From: Gossypium raimondii
Taxonomy: Eukaryota > Streptophyta > Magnoliopsida > Malvales > Malvaceae
DNA length: 64,000 nt
Assembly: GCF_025698545.1 (NCBI RefSeq)
Contig: NC_068569.1
Span: forward strand, 6,014,001 to 6,078,000
Reading direction: 5' to 3'
Shown: positions 13,055-25,686 of the stretch, piece after piece
Layout: each line of letters begins with the position of its first letter
How positions within the stretch are numbered: the stretch's first letter is position 1
The notes under the pieces: model-generated
What the model saw: the letters and a program-made list of their open reading frames with translations, nothing else
What the model was told of the DNA's origin: nothing
Database searches by the model: none
Program-made: the position numbers and the translations under genes

Positions 13055-13081
13055 ATCATATGGTCTCAATTTAACAAATTT

Positions 13082-13200
13082 CAAAAAAGTAATAAATATT
13101 ATTTTGAGGATATTTTTATCTTTTTTATATTAAATATAGAATAACAAAGCAATAAACATTATTTTAAAGATATTTTTACCATTTAATATAAAATATAGAA
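13082..13200. repeat. Diverged 60-bp tandem duplication
   Basis: Two adjacent copies, 13082-13141 and 13142-13200. Both follow the pattern caaAgtAATAAAtATTATTTT..GATATTTTTA..ATATAGAA with several substitutions and small indels. Confidence 0.6.
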
Positions 13201-13540
13201 AAAATTATATATATTGAGATTTCAACCTAAATTACTATAATTTTTTCAACTTTACCATTTGAATGAAAATCATATTTAATTTTACATAAATTTAAATAAT
13301 TTTATTACGTAATTATTTATAGTCACATCCTAATGCCTCGTAATCCTATATTTTAATATCATATATGTTTTTAAATATTTTAATTTTTATATCACATTTT
13401 CGCACCAAACATTAAAATATTAGTTCTTCAAAAAAGTATAAAAGAAATCAAATCACATTGCACTTTTTTCTCACAGAAATTTGTTTTCTCTTTTTCTATT
13501 TTCACCATACAAAATGGCAAACTAATCCTTAAAATAAAAA

Positions 13541-14163
13541 TGCTCCTAATTTCCTATTTACAGAGTGGAAAATGGCACTTCCACGTATCGTCTTGCACAG
13601 TCGAGCGTGATTAACAAAACATGATCTCGCGCGTGAAATTTTGGATTCCTCCTTAATAGGTGGCAAAAAGGAAAAAACTCCTTGCAAATAGGAACCGGTA
13701 ATCACCGTTAATATTTTAACCCCATTATGCGTCCTTCCGGTCACCCTTCCCCGCATTATTCACGTCTCGAAGAGGACCAAGACGGCGCCCAAGTCCTCCT
13801 TCCGTATACCGGCTGCTCCCAGTAAAAATTAAAAAGCAATTAAACAAGTTAAATTTCATTTATCACAACAAGTTAAAGATATTTTTCTTTTTTTTTTTGG
13901 GGGGTTTTGTTGTTGTTAGAAAGCTTTGAAATTGTCTCCGTTCCGTTTTCTTTCCTTTCTAATTTTCCGACAGCTTCGAGGATTATAGAGGGAGATAAAA
14001 GGGAAAAAGAAAAGGTTCGAACGGAAAAAAAACTGAAAAAGGAGTTGATTTTTTTTCAAATTTTCCCCCTAAATTTTCGTTTCTTTTTCCCGGAAAAGTA
14101 AATATATAATCTTTTTTTCTGGAAAGTGTTGTGGATTTTTTTTTCTTTCGAGGTGATAAATTC
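13541..14163 (+). promoter_or_regulatory. Promoter and first leader part of the BSL gene
   Basis: GC content rises sharply at about 13550 relative to the AT-rich spacer. The stretch 13570-13820 has CG-containing words (CTCGCGCGTG, AACCGGTAATCACCG, GACGGCGCCC) and no coding potential, as expected of a core promoter of a housekeeping-like plant gene. Polypyrimidine and polypurine runs follow (13880-14130). No clear TATA box at a fixed distance; the transcription start is not determinable by eye. Confidence 0.45.
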
Positions 14164-14199
14164 ATGATCAGAGTTAGGGTTTTCAAAAAGTCGAATTAG
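14164..14199 (+). promoter_or_regulatory. uORF1 in BSL leader (11 codons plus stop)
   Basis: ATG at 14164 opens an 11-codon frame (MIRVRVFKKSN) ended by TAG at 14197-14199. A good intron acceptor (TTTTTGTTTCAG, ending at 14266) with possible donors at about 14151 or 14209 means this uORF may be spliced out in some or all mRNAs. Confidence 0.4.
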
Positions 14200-14311
14200 C
14201 TTTCATTTTAGGTAGCAGATCTTGATTTATCTCAATTAAGGCTTTTTATTTTGATTTTTGTTTCAGCTCTTTATCTTCACCTTTCACCACTACTTATCAA
14301 TCCATCCGGTG

Positions 14312-14513
14312 AAGACCTTCCGCCTTACTAGGGAAGCGGCGGCGGTCTTGCCCGCGTGGTGACTTGTTTCGCGAGCGAAAGCCATTGGCGAAGAATCTTC
14401 GGCTGACAATTGCATGTCTTCCGCATCCTACTTCATACGTATTCTTCCATTAAGACGCAGTAAATAAGTAAGCGGTATAAGCCAAAGCTCAAGCTTACAC
14501 CGGCAATGGAAGA
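14312..14513 (+). promoter_or_regulatory. Structured GC-rich leader segment of BSL with uORF2
   Basis: Several inverted repeats pack into about 200 bases: AAGACC (14312-14317) with GGTCTT (14344-14349); TTTCG-CGAG-CGAAA (14367-14380); CGAAG-AAT-CTTCG (14389-14401); CTTCCATT (14444-14451) with AATGGAAG (14505-14512). A 17-codon uORF, MSSASYFIRILPLRRSK, runs 14414-14467 and sits between the last two stems; its stop is 126 bases before the main ATG. This arrangement could modulate translation of the main frame; function is inference. Confidence 0.45.
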
Positions 14514-14593
14514 GCATTAGCGTAAAGGAAAGACAAGCTGCCTCTTTATTTACGATTTGTTGAAGATAGGGATTAAATTGGAAATTTAGAGGA

Positions 14594-17500
14594 ATGGATG
14601 TGGATTCGTCGATGGTGTCAGAGACCGATCACGATCAGAATCACCACGGAGCTATGCAATCCCCGGCACCAATGGAGAGGGAACAACAGCAACAACCACA
14701 ACAACAAAACCAACAAGTAGAGAACCAGGCTTCGACACCGGGACCTGGTGGATCTCCGCCTTCTTCGGCGCAACAACAGGCTGCAGCAGCCGCGCCTGCT
14801 GCTCAAGGACAGCCGCAAGCACCAGTGGCGGGGCCGAGGTGCGCTCCCACTTATTCGGTGGTGAATGCGATTATAGAGAAGAAAGAAGACGGGCCTGGCC
14901 CTAGGTGCGGGCATACTCTAACGGCTGTGGCAGCTGTGGGGGAAGAAGGGACGCCGAGCTATATTGGGCCCAGGTTGATTCTGTTCGGTGGTGCCACGGC
15001 ACTGGAAGGGAATTCTGCTTCTGCCGGGACTCCATCCTCGGCTGGAAGTGCAGGCATTAGTAAGTTGGTTTTATTTCCTTTCTTTTTTATTTGATGTTTC
15101 TGTAAGAAGCCCTTAATGAAAATTGGCTATTCATATCGATGTACGTGTGAGCACTTCGGTGGATTTAAGATGCGTCTTCTTTAAACCCTGCAATTTTAGC
15201 TCCCGAGGTTCATATTTCGTTGTGGATTAGTATTAAGGTTCATATTATTGGGTTGATGAAGAACTACTACTCCAAAGAGTAAATGGGCTATATCTAAATA
15301 AAGAATAATTCTAATGAGGTAAAGATGTGCCAAGGTAAGCAGAAGGCTTCTAGTTTATGGAACAAAAGATGAATTCTCTTAGGTTCTTCTTTGTTGAATG
15401 CTACTATGTTAAATGAACTTTTTTCCCCTTCTATCTTAAATAGTAGTAGAATACTAGAAGTATAGCCCCTTATTGAATCTTGTGTTAATTTACGATTCAG
15501 TATTTATCATGGAGGTAAGAATTCAGTTTTGTATTCTGGAGTGCTTAAAATTTTAAATATTCTTGGTTTTGACTCACACTGCAAATAAAACCTGCTTTGA
15601 TTCCAAAAATAATATGCCTATATTCTCTGGTTGTTATATTTCATTATTTGTTATTTTGAAATATTCATGCTCCTAATGCTCGAAAAATAGAAAACCTCTT
15701 AGTTCTTTTGAGATACTCATGATATAGTGGCATTCATTATGATAGCACCATGAATTATTTAGAGTCAACACATCATGCCTCATGTTGGTTTTATATATCT
15801 AGTGCAAAAGTCAATGATGTTTGAGTGATTTCAAGTAATAATGTATAAATAGGACCTTCTTTAGCTTTATTTAAATTCAGTGCCCTCTACAAATCTTTGC
15901 AACATATAGTATGTCAAGGCTAATTGTTGTTGTCCTCTTTCCCCCTTTTAACTGTCTCTTAAGAAAACTTCTCTTTGTTGGGGATGATTTCATGCTTTAA
16001 ACTTGTTTTTTTTCAATTAAATTGCAGGACTAGCAGGTGCTACTGCCGATGTGCACTGTTATGATGTGTTAACTAATAAATGGTCTAGGTATGCCTAGGA
16101 CTAAGGCTTTATAACTGCTGTTTTACTTTCCTAAATTCATCTTGACTTGTACAATAATTTATCTCATAGAATCACACCCTTTGGAGAGCCACCTACACCA
16201 AGGGCAGCACATGTGGCAACTGCTGTGGGAACTATGGTTGTTATTCAGGTTAGTACACACTGTGGAATTTTATAGTATTTCTTTTTTCTGTTTACATATT
16301 ATTTGGTTAACTTCTTTCTGCTGCAAGAAGTAGTTCTTCATGGGAGGCTTTTAATTTGACTCAGGGTGGAATTGGCCCAGCTGGTTTGTCTGCTGAGGAT
16401 CTTCATGTTCTTGACCTCACACAGCAACGACCACGGTGGCATAGGTTGGGCCTTGAAGGTTGCATGTGCATGCACCTTATTTATACATGACAATGGGTTA
16501 TTTGATATGAATTTCAATTGTATTTCAGGGTTGTTGTTCAAGGCCCTGGGCCAGGGCCACGCTATGGCCATGTGATGGCTTTGGTAGGGCAAAGGTATCT
16601 CATGGCAATTGGTGGAAATGATGGTAAATAATCTGTTATTCTGATTTTATTTTCATGTACGATATGATTTTCTAATTAATTTTTTGTTGAACATTTTTGT
16701 GTATCTTTTCTAGGAAAACGACCTTTGGCAGATGTATGGGCCTTGGACACTGCTGCCAAGCCTTATGAGTGGCGTAAATTGGAACCTGAAGGGGAAGGTC
16801 CACCTCCTTGCATGTACACCCTCTCTCTCTCTTTCCCCCTCACACACACACACAGAAGTGGTTTTTGTGGGCCAATCTTAGGATAGATGGTTCTATTTTT
16901 ATGGTTCCTGGTCTCTTAGAAAGTGCAATATGCAAGATATGAACCAAAATGAATGTCCCTTCTCTGATATCATATTTATTGGTATGCCCATCTTATCATG
17001 GATGTGGTTGCACATGATTGATATTAATGTATTTATATGTACTTCCTCCTTTGTAACATTGTTAAAGCTTGTAGTCTTGCTTATGTTCTCAAAGACATTG
17101 GTGTGAAGCATCCTATATGATTATTGTTCTTTATTTTTATTTATTTGATGATTTATTTGGTGATTGTAGATTAGCTCCTTGTTGACAATTTTTATTTGAC
17201 TAGGTATGCTACTGCAAGTGCACGATCGGATGGCCTTCTTCTGCTCTGTGGAGGGAGAGATGCGAACAGTGTGGTGAGTTGCAAAGTCCCCATTCTGTTG
17301 TCTAGAGTTGGTAAATGTATGACATAATGTATATATGTTTTTGAATTTTGGTTTTCTGCACAATATAGCATAAGATTTCATGACCTATAGTTTTATCGTG
17401 GCATTTCTTATTGCTTTAGGGAAGCGTTTCCTTATTTAGTTGGGTAAAACTTAAATTCATCTGAATAAATTTTGGCACTAATTTCAATATACATTTTATC

Positions 17501-20500
17501 TATGTTGATAGGAAGAAAGAGGCATTCTAATGAATTCTGAAGAATTTGAAAATAATAGCAATGAAGATATTTTAAAAGATTGAGCTGAGATGCACGTAAA
17601 TGGTGTCTTAATTTTGTCCTTTTGTTCTTTTAAAATGTTTAGATCCCTTTTTACCCTTAGATTTGCTCAATCTGTTCTTTGCCTGTGGTTTCTTCTCTCT
17701 TTGATTCTTTTCTCAGCCATTGGCAAGTGCATATGGACTTGCAAAACACAGGGATGGCCGTTGGGAATGGGCAATTGCTCCTGGTGTTTCACCATCACCT
17801 AGATACCAACATGCTGCTGTGAGTTTTTCTTTTATTCCCTTCACTCATTTTTAAATAATTCAGTCTATGAATTCTTCTAGTTATATGAATCACATGAACA
17901 TACTATGTTTCTAGGTCTTTGTCAACGCTAGGCTCCATGTTTCTGGTGGGGCACTTGGTGGCGGACGCATGGTTGAAGACTCATCAAGCGTTGCAGGTAC
18001 TTGATATTGTTCTTTTTAATGTCTCGACTTCTAGTGATGTGCTGTGCTAGCCGTTTTACTGGTATACTATCAAATGTGGGTTTGTAAAAGCTTAAGGTTT
18101 AAAAGTAGTTTTTCAGGTGAAATCTGTTATAAACTTCCCAAATGTAGGTTGTTCATTTTGCTGGAAAAAAGATGCAATGGTAGTGTAGACTTTAGGGAAC
18201 AACTTTTCTTAGATCTGAAAGTTGTCCACCCTCTTGAAGTTTTCTGGTTGGTTCCTCTTGCTCTCTCTCTCTCCCCACATCTTGTGAGAAGTCATATTCA
18301 AGTTCATTAAGATCTTCCTGCTTGTAACAACAAACTAAAATTATTATTGCCATTTGATATCTGAATGGTATTTTACTAGGAAGTTTCAAAACTTATTTCT
18401 GGAAATTTGTTAAACTTTCACAAAAAAGCAGGACATGTTTAATTTCTTAATTTATTATTTTAGAATAGGAAATGTTAACTGATAATGTTGTATCAATGAT
18501 CATTCAACCATTTATTATCGTGGAAACACTGTTTTTGTACATCTAATAGTTCCCAACTTTTTCACATTTCTTGTAGTGTTGGATACTGCCGCGGGAGTTT
18601 GGTGTGATACAAAATCTGTTGTTACTAGCCCAAGGACAGGTAGATACAGTGCTGATGCCGCTGGTGGAGATGCTTCAGTTGAGTTGACAAGGCGTTGCAG
18701 ACATGCGGCTGCAGCTGTTGGTGACCTAATATTCATTTACGGTGGTTTACGTGGTGGTAAGATATCCTTTTATTCTATAATATGTGCACCCAATTGTTTT
18801 CTAGCCTCAGCATTGAGTTATCAGTTACGGATTAGATGCATATGCCTTTACGTTGTGTATTGCATGCTTAATCTAGAATGACATATCACCCCAAGGCTTG
18901 TCAGTGTATATATTTTGAGGAATAATGGTGTTTCTCTCTACACATAATTTTGTGTTGAATTTGTCAATTAGTATTTGTACATGTGATAATTGACGCATTA
19001 TGAGATTCTCATCTGGTTATTTAGGATTGATCATTGCATTGGTTTTATTGAATGATCCTCCTAGTTCTCATCCTTTTAGCTCTTTAGCAAATGCAAGTTT
19101 TCTGGCTGATGCCTTGTGCTTTAAGATTGTTAAGATAGAAGTAACAGACTCTTTTATGGAAGTTTAATGGCTAGGTTATGTAGTTCCTCGCTTCCAGGTA
19201 AAAGGTCATTTATATTTGGGCTGTGATAGATGATAGCATGTAGGAGAAGAAAGGCATTTAATGGGAAGAGGAAGCTTGGTTTTGATATGGCTTGGACTGG
19301 ATGGGGTGTATTAGGAAAACCCTCTTGGGATAGCAATATGGTATTAAATGGGCTGGTATGAGCTGTGAAAGTTTAATCCTTGCTTTTGTTGTTATACATT
19401 TAAATATGACACAAGGACATTGCAGAATTTGTAATTTCATAAGCTGGTTGTAAGGACCAAGGATTGATACCAGGGATAGCTCTGTGGCCTTGGTTCTTCC
19501 CCACTTCATGTTGAAGTTGCACTGTTGGCTAAAATTGGTGAAGAAGGATTTTGTTTTGTTCTCTGTGCATTGTCCTAACTGAAAATGTTACTCTTTACTT
19601 ATATTGTCATTTAGTCGTAAGAGAGACTACAAAAGTTTTAATTCATCTTGTGGGTTGAAAATTAGAGAAGTTTATTTCTTTAAGATCTCTGTTTTCACGG
19701 AAATTTTAATTTCTTTTCATTTATCATAGAGTTTAAGCTGCTGCTATTTTTTGTTAGTTAGTGCAAATCCATTTGAGAATCAATATTTGATAAATTTTGT
19801 AGTTCGGTAATATGTTGTATTTATGCTGTAGGGGTGTTACTTGATGACCTACTTGTTGCTGAAGACCTGGCAGCCGCTGAGACAACCACAGCAGCTTCAC
19901 ATGCTGCTGCGGCAACTGCTACTTCTAATGCACGATTACCCGGAAGGTATGGATTTGTTGATGAAAGGGCAAGGCAAACAATGGCTGAAGCAGTACCTGA
20001 TGGATCAGTTGTGCTTGGAAATCCTGTTGCTCCCCCTGTAAATGGGGATATGTATGCTGACATAAGCACTGAGAATGTCATGCTTCAAGGATCCCGGTAA
20101 GCTACCACTGTATGCTTATTGTTGTTACTTGGCTCTTGAATGGTTAAGCCTCCTCGTTTAATTCAAGGAGCTATATAATGTGGTATGTCTTGCAGGAGAA
20201 TGAACAAAGGTGTTGACTATTTGGTTGAGGCATCAGCTGCTGAAGCTGAGGCTATAAGTGCCACACTTGCCGCGGCCAAGGCGCGACAAGTTAATGGAGA
20301 AGTTGAACTTCCTGATAGGGATCGAGGGGCTGAGGCTACACCTAGTGGAAAACATATGTCTACCTTGATTAAGATGCCAGATTCTACTGGATCAAATAGT
20401 GTTGCACCTGCTGGAGTTCGGCTTCACCATAGAGCTGTCCGTATCAGACTATTGGCATTGTTTCTTACCCATGACTTTGTCTGATGTTTTCTTTATGCCA

Positions 20501-23500
20501 ACAGGTTGTTATAGCTGCAGAGACTGGTGGAGCTTTAGGGGGGATGGTCAGACAGCTTTCTATTGACCAATTTGAAAATGAGGGCAGACGGGTTAGCTAT
20601 GGGACTCCTGAGAATGCAACTGCAGCTAGGAAACTATTAGATAGACAGATGTCAATCAATAGTGTCCCCAAAAAGGTACTAATTAATAGCCTTTGTTTTA
20701 TTTAATTTGGTGTGTGTGCATAGCACCTTCGCATTTTGGGGGTAATTGTTGAATGTGTCTCCAAGTGAAAGATTTGAATAGTAATACCAGGATCTGCAAG
20801 GCTGTTGCCCAAAACTTCAAAGACTAACCCTTAAGAATGATTTCTCTCTATATGAACGGTTTACTTCATGGAGTAAGATATTGTTATAGCATTTATCTTT
20901 ATTGCAATGTGATTGATTATAGTTTTAGTCTTTGAGGTTTCTTAAGGTGAATCTTTTTTATTTTTATAGACGTGGTACTTAATAAATTTAGGATGAGAGT
21001 ATCTTTTTAACTTTCAAATAGAGTTGTTTTTTTTTTTTAAACTTTCAAGTGAAGATGACAGGTTTCTCCCATCTTTTTATCCTAGGGAGAACAATTATCC
21101 TCCATAAGGCTTTGCTTGGTATGAAGGATGGAAGGAGTGAGGATGTAAAATTTTTAATCTATAAAGGAGTGAGGATAGGAAATATGGCAAGATTCATAAC
21201 AGCTTCCTACTTTATAGCTTGACCGTTAAAATCCTCACTCCTTATCCTTCATGCCAAGCTGAGCCTAAATGTTCTGTATTATTCCTGAGGTGGTTACTTC
21301 CCTTGATGCAACATGGAGAGGGGCAAAGAGTAAAAAGCTTGAGTGGCTATATATTTTTGGATTTTCCAGCTGAATACATCTCATAGCAGTGAAAAAAAAA
21401 CATTCGAAAAGCTACAGATTATTTTGCATATTATTATTTGAAGGCCAGATTTCATCACCATACTCTCAATGCATTATAAATCTTCTCTTTGCCTTGCAAT
21501 CTATAGCAATGCACATTAACATGTTATTGTTGATTTTCTGATAAATTTCTTCTGTTATTAGTTCTATGTTGCTTGGACGGAATTCATCCTTGAGATTTCT
21601 CTTACTATAATTGGATTACAGGACATAAAAATCCAATTTTTTCTTCAATATGCCAGTTTTATAATGTAATTAATTCTTGTACGATGAACCTCAGTTGTCA
21701 TTTACAATTGGTCCCTGAGATACTAGTGAGTGTTACAGCTGATAGAAGTTACTCTTAAGAATTCAATTTAGTTATGCTCCTATTAGATATTTCAAATGCT
21801 TCACTCAAGCATCTTTAAGAGATCCATTTGTTCTACTATAATGGTTTATATTTCACTTTCCCAGGTCATTGCACATCTTCTGAAGCCTCGTGGTTGGAAA
21901 CCACCAGTTTGTCGACAGTTTTTCTTAGACTGCAACGAAATAGCAGATCTCTGTGAAAGTGCTGAACGAATATTTACTGTTGAACCAACTGTTCTACAGC
22001 TGAAAGCTCCTATTAAGATTTTTGGTGATCTACATGGTCAATTTGGGGATCTTATGCGTCTTTTCGATGAATATGGTGCACCTTCAACAGCTGGGGACAT
22101 TGCGTAAGTGTTTGGTCAAAATATCTTGTTTTCTGAGGGCACTTTATCAGAGTGATTTTTCAGCATACTAAGGGTTTCAACTGACCTCTTAATATCTATA
22201 AATACTATTCTCCTCTCGTGTATAATCTGCATGCCCTGTATTGTATCTTAAATCTTACATTTTATTTATTTGATACTAATTTTGTGTAAATTACTATCAG
22301 GTATATCGATTATCTCTTCTTAGGGGATTATGTGGACCGGGGCCAACACAGCTTGGAGACCATTACTCTTCTGCTTGCATTGAAGGTAATTATAGAAGTT
22401 CGGTACTTTTACTATCTTCTCATGCTCACTTTTACTTCCTATTGAAGTTGAGACAAACCATGATTTTCATATAATTATGTTAATGTTGCAGGTTGAGTAT
22501 CCCAATAATGTACATTTAATTCGAGGGAATCATGAAGCTGCGGATATCAATGCACTTTTTGGCTTCCGGATTGAGTGTATTGAGCGCATGGTATTGTTTC
22601 ATGCATTAGAAAAATGTTGGTCATGCTTTGTATAATAACATTTAAGTTGCAAATCTGATGGCTTGTGTAACAGGGTGAGAGAGATGGAATATGGGTGTGG
22701 CACCGCATAAACCGTTTATTCAATTGGCTTCCTTTGGCAGCTCTAATTGAAAAGAAAATCATTTGTATGCATGGTGGCATTGGTCGGTCTATAAATCATG
22801 TGGAACAGATTGAGAATTTACAGCGCCCAATTACAATGGAAGCAGGCTCGATTGTTCTCATGGATTTATTATGGTTAGAGCATGTTATTGTTTGTTTTGG
22901 TCATGAAATATATGGTATTCATTGCTTTAATTTGCTGATGCATTCTACATCCATTTTCTTACTCCAGGTCTGATCCAACAGAAAATGATAGTGTAGAAGG
23001 GTTGCGACCAAATGCTAGAGGTCCAGGGTTGGTTACTTTTGGGGTGAGCATGCTACTTTAAAACTACAGCAGTTCAAGTCCTTTATAGCTACATGTTGCA
23101 TTGATTTGAATATTTGAGAAGTACTTAGATGGGCAATTTGATTGTCGCTGGCTGGTTGATCTCCTTATTCTACCCGTAAAATTGTATCTCTCTCCCTTCA
23201 ACAGCTTTAGATGGAATGGTGCTACCCTTAAAACCCTTGAAAGTTAAATGCTTTTGACTTGGGATTCTTGTTTAAATTGCTTCTGTGTTCCTTTTCCTCC
23301 TTGCTTTTGCATGTCTATATCTAAGTAAAACAGTCTTTGTTGATATCTCAAGTGCCAATTTTGCTAATGTTTTGTAAATGGTTTTTCCTAATGCAGCCTG
23401 ATCGTGTTATGGAATTCTGCAATAACAATGATCTCCAGTTGATTGTTCGTGCTCATGAGTGTGTTATGGATGGTTTCGAGCGGTTTGCCCAGGGACACTT

Positions 23501-23968
23501 AATTACCCTTTTCTCTGCTACCAATTATTGTGGTGTGTCCCTGACTCATGTTTTAATTTACATACCTTTTGTCTATCAGGTCCACAAACAATTTAGCCTT
23601 TAAATTTTGCATCATGCTTGTCTTTGTAGGTACTGCTAATAATGCTGGTGCAATCTTAGTTTTGGGTAGAGATCTTGTGGTAGTTCCTAAACTCATTCAT
23701 CCTTTACCCCCAGCAATGTCATCACCAGAAGCATCCCCAGAACGTCATATAGAAGATACATGGATGCAGGTGCTTCCTCTTTCTCTTTGTTAGCAGTAAT
23801 TGAACTTCTGCTATCTCTGCATGATTTTTACTTGTACTACATGGACTGCTTTAATGATGTTAATTTTTGTGTTTATGGGATCAGGAGCTGAATGCTAACA
23901 GACCTCCAACACCAACTAGAGGTCGTCCTCAAGTAGCAAATGATCGAGGCTCTCTTGCTTGGATATAG
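14594..23968 (+). CDS. BSL2: BSL2/BSL3-type Kelch-repeat serine/threonine phosphatase (BSU1-like)
   Basis: 21 exons: 14594-15059, 16028-16088, 16170-16248, 16365-16444, 16529-16623, 16714-16813, 17204-17273, 17717-17818, 17915-17996, 18577-18756, 19832-20096, 20196-20436, 20505-20675, 21865-22103, 22301-22385, 22492-22590, 22674-22873, 22968-23043, 23397-23532, 23630-23769, 23885-23968. Total 3051 nt, 1016 residues; every junction is GT..AG and phases close. N-terminal Gln/Pro/Ala-rich tail, then Kelch repeats (about 80-500), a linker, and a PPP phosphatase domain with GDLHG (718-722), GDYVDRG (752-758), RGNHE (783-787) and RAHECVMDG; tail ..RGSLAWI. The length and near-identity to remembered Arabidopsis BSL2 (about 1018 aa) are strong. 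Known role: BSU1-family phosphatases inactivate GSK3-like kinase BIN2 by removing a phosphotyrosine in brassinosteroid signalling. BSL2 versus BSL3 is not resolved here. Confidence 0.96.
16820..16854. repeat. (CT)n..(CA)n tract in BSL intron 6
   Basis: CTCTCTCTCTCT, a short TTTCCCCCT linker, then CACACACACACACA, just after the exon 6 donor. Confidence 0.85.
21108..21265. mobile_element. Tourist-like MITE in BSL intron 13
   Basis: 158 bp bounded by TAA on both sides (21105-21107 and 21266-21268), the 3-bp TWA target duplication of PIF/Harbinger elements. Ends begin GGCTTTGCTTGGTATGAAGG and, on the reverse complement, GGCTCAGCTTGGCATGAAGG; the inverted repeat continues about 35 bases (..GGAGTGAGGAT). 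The middle is also partly self-complementary, so the whole element can fold as a hairpin in the pre-mRNA. No coding capacity. It lies well inside the 1189-bp intron 20676-21864, far from both splice sites. Confidence 0.8.
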
Positions 23969-25686
23969 TAGATCCTTCCAATTGTTTCTATATACATACT
24001 CATTCAGGCTCATGCTATACCACATGGGGATTCTGGTTTTCTGGATAGAGCATGCTGCCATATACAGGCATTTTCCTAACTTGTAATCTCTCCCATTAGA
24101 AGTTAGAAGGGTTTACAAGATTTTGGTTTTTCGCGGTTTTCAGCAGACTATAGGCATTGAGATCATGAAAATGATACCAAGTTCCGGAACCAGATTGCAT
24201 ACGGTGTAAGTTAGCTTTTCGTAATGTGCTTAGCTTTTCGTAATGTGCTGAAAGTTGCAGTTCGGGCTTCTTCTGTAAATTGAGCCACAGGCAGGTGGAA
24301 AGTTGGCAATTGGGTGGATTCTTCAAATGGGTTGGTAGTAATATTCACATTTAGTTTATATATTTATATATGTATATTCATCATTTTAGGATTAAATATT
24401 TTTCGGTCCTCCTTTGAGGTCCATTAATGTGATGATGATGAGAGATAAATATAATAAATATATGTGTATCATATAGAGGGCATAGCTTGGTGTAATTTTC
24501 ATACTATGTCTGTGTACAATGGTGTAATGTTTTTTGTGTGAAGATAAAAGAAACCATAGTAAACAACACGAGAAAGTTTAGGAAGGTGTGATCGTCGTTT
24601 TTTATTTTTATTTTTGGTGGGGTTAGCTTTTGGTTGCTGCTATTTTTATGCAATTATTTTAGTTTACATTTACATCCTTGTTCTGATCTGATTTTAGGTT
24701 ATGTCAACCACAGTTCAAGTGTTTGATTCTATTTTTTTTTATTACAAATAATAACTAATGTAATATATTGTTAATTTTATGAAGTACCCATTTGATTGAA
24801 ATTGCTGCTATATAATTAAGTTACAAGTGAAATTATATCAGTGAAGTTTAAATCCTGACAAGGAGTATTTTATAAAATTCTTTTAAAACATTCCGATCGA
24901 AATAAGAATTTGACTTGTTTCATGTTAATTTTGAAAGTATAATCTTCAAATAAGTATTTTATAATTTATTTCCATTTTTAAGATCTTGTTGACATTTTAA
25001 AGTACGTAAATTAAACACAAATATAAGGGGAGGAAATGAAAACATCCTTCATTTTTGCTTTTTATAATAATGGTAGTAATTATTAATAACGTCGCACCAT
25101 ATTGTCACCCATCACAAAATAACGTCAATACGTCACATCAACCATACTCATATCGATCTGTATGGATCCACACCACCGACGAGTACCATTTTTATCTTGC
25201 GATCAGTTTATATTATTTCCCCATATCATTCAGAAACAAAAATGCCACAACATGTAGAAATACATACAATGAGATTGTGTTATATCATATATTAAGAAAA
25301 ATGTATATCATGTTACACGTGAGTGAAAAAACATTTTATATAAAAAATGTTTTTAAAATTAATTTAACAATAAATATAGGTGGGATGTATATAAATCTTT
25401 TAAACACGCCTCATCCTTAATTATTTTATTTGAGGTATGAAAAACAAAATAGTATACTAGTCCTAAAATACATATCATATGTTATGAAACCTGAAAATGA
25501 ACTATATATTGCATATACTTGAAAAGATACTACAAAACACGAAACAGGTAAATTCAGAGGGGTTCATTGAAAGAGGGTGATACGAATACATATCAAATAT
25601 TGGAATAACACTGAGTAGGTTGGTTGAAAGCTACATTGTAAACTAATAATAGAGAGAAAGGGAAGTTAAGTAGCAGTAGGCAGCAA
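23969..25686. other. Convergent intergenic region, BSL 3'UTR side and DNAJC8 3' side
   Basis: 23969 to about 24550 is probably BSL 3'UTR; it has a perfect 19-bp tandem repeat (24212-24249). 24700-25600 is AT-rich. An open frame of 121 codons at 25055-25420 has no recognisable domain and AT-driven composition; I do not call it a gene. The last bases before 25687 should be DNAJC8 3'UTR. Confidence 0.5.
24212..24249 (+). repeat. Perfect 19-bp tandem repeat in the BSL 3' region
   Basis: TAGCTTTTCGTAATGTGCT occurs twice head to tail with no mismatch. Confidence 0.9.

Larger units (their letters stand above)
8111..13540. other. AT-rich intergenic region with repeats
   Basis: No credible gene: frames are short and low-complexity. 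It contains a palindromic element (8694-9206), an (AAT)n tract (9798-9832), a SINE-like copy (9923-10046, minus), a single-ended relative of the palindromic family (about 11081-11170), a decayed SINE-like copy (11795-11925, plus), an hAT-like candidate (12225-13054) and a diverged 60-bp tandem duplication (13082-13200). 9300-9650 has a GC content and texture unlike its flanks and ends near a TTTATAGGAGAGG stretch; it may be a fragment of a retroelement, but I cannot name it. Confidence 0.6.

Noticed and set aside
25055..25420. 121-codon frame between BSL and DNAJC8
   Set aside because: AT-driven composition, no recognisable motif, no splice or promoter context.
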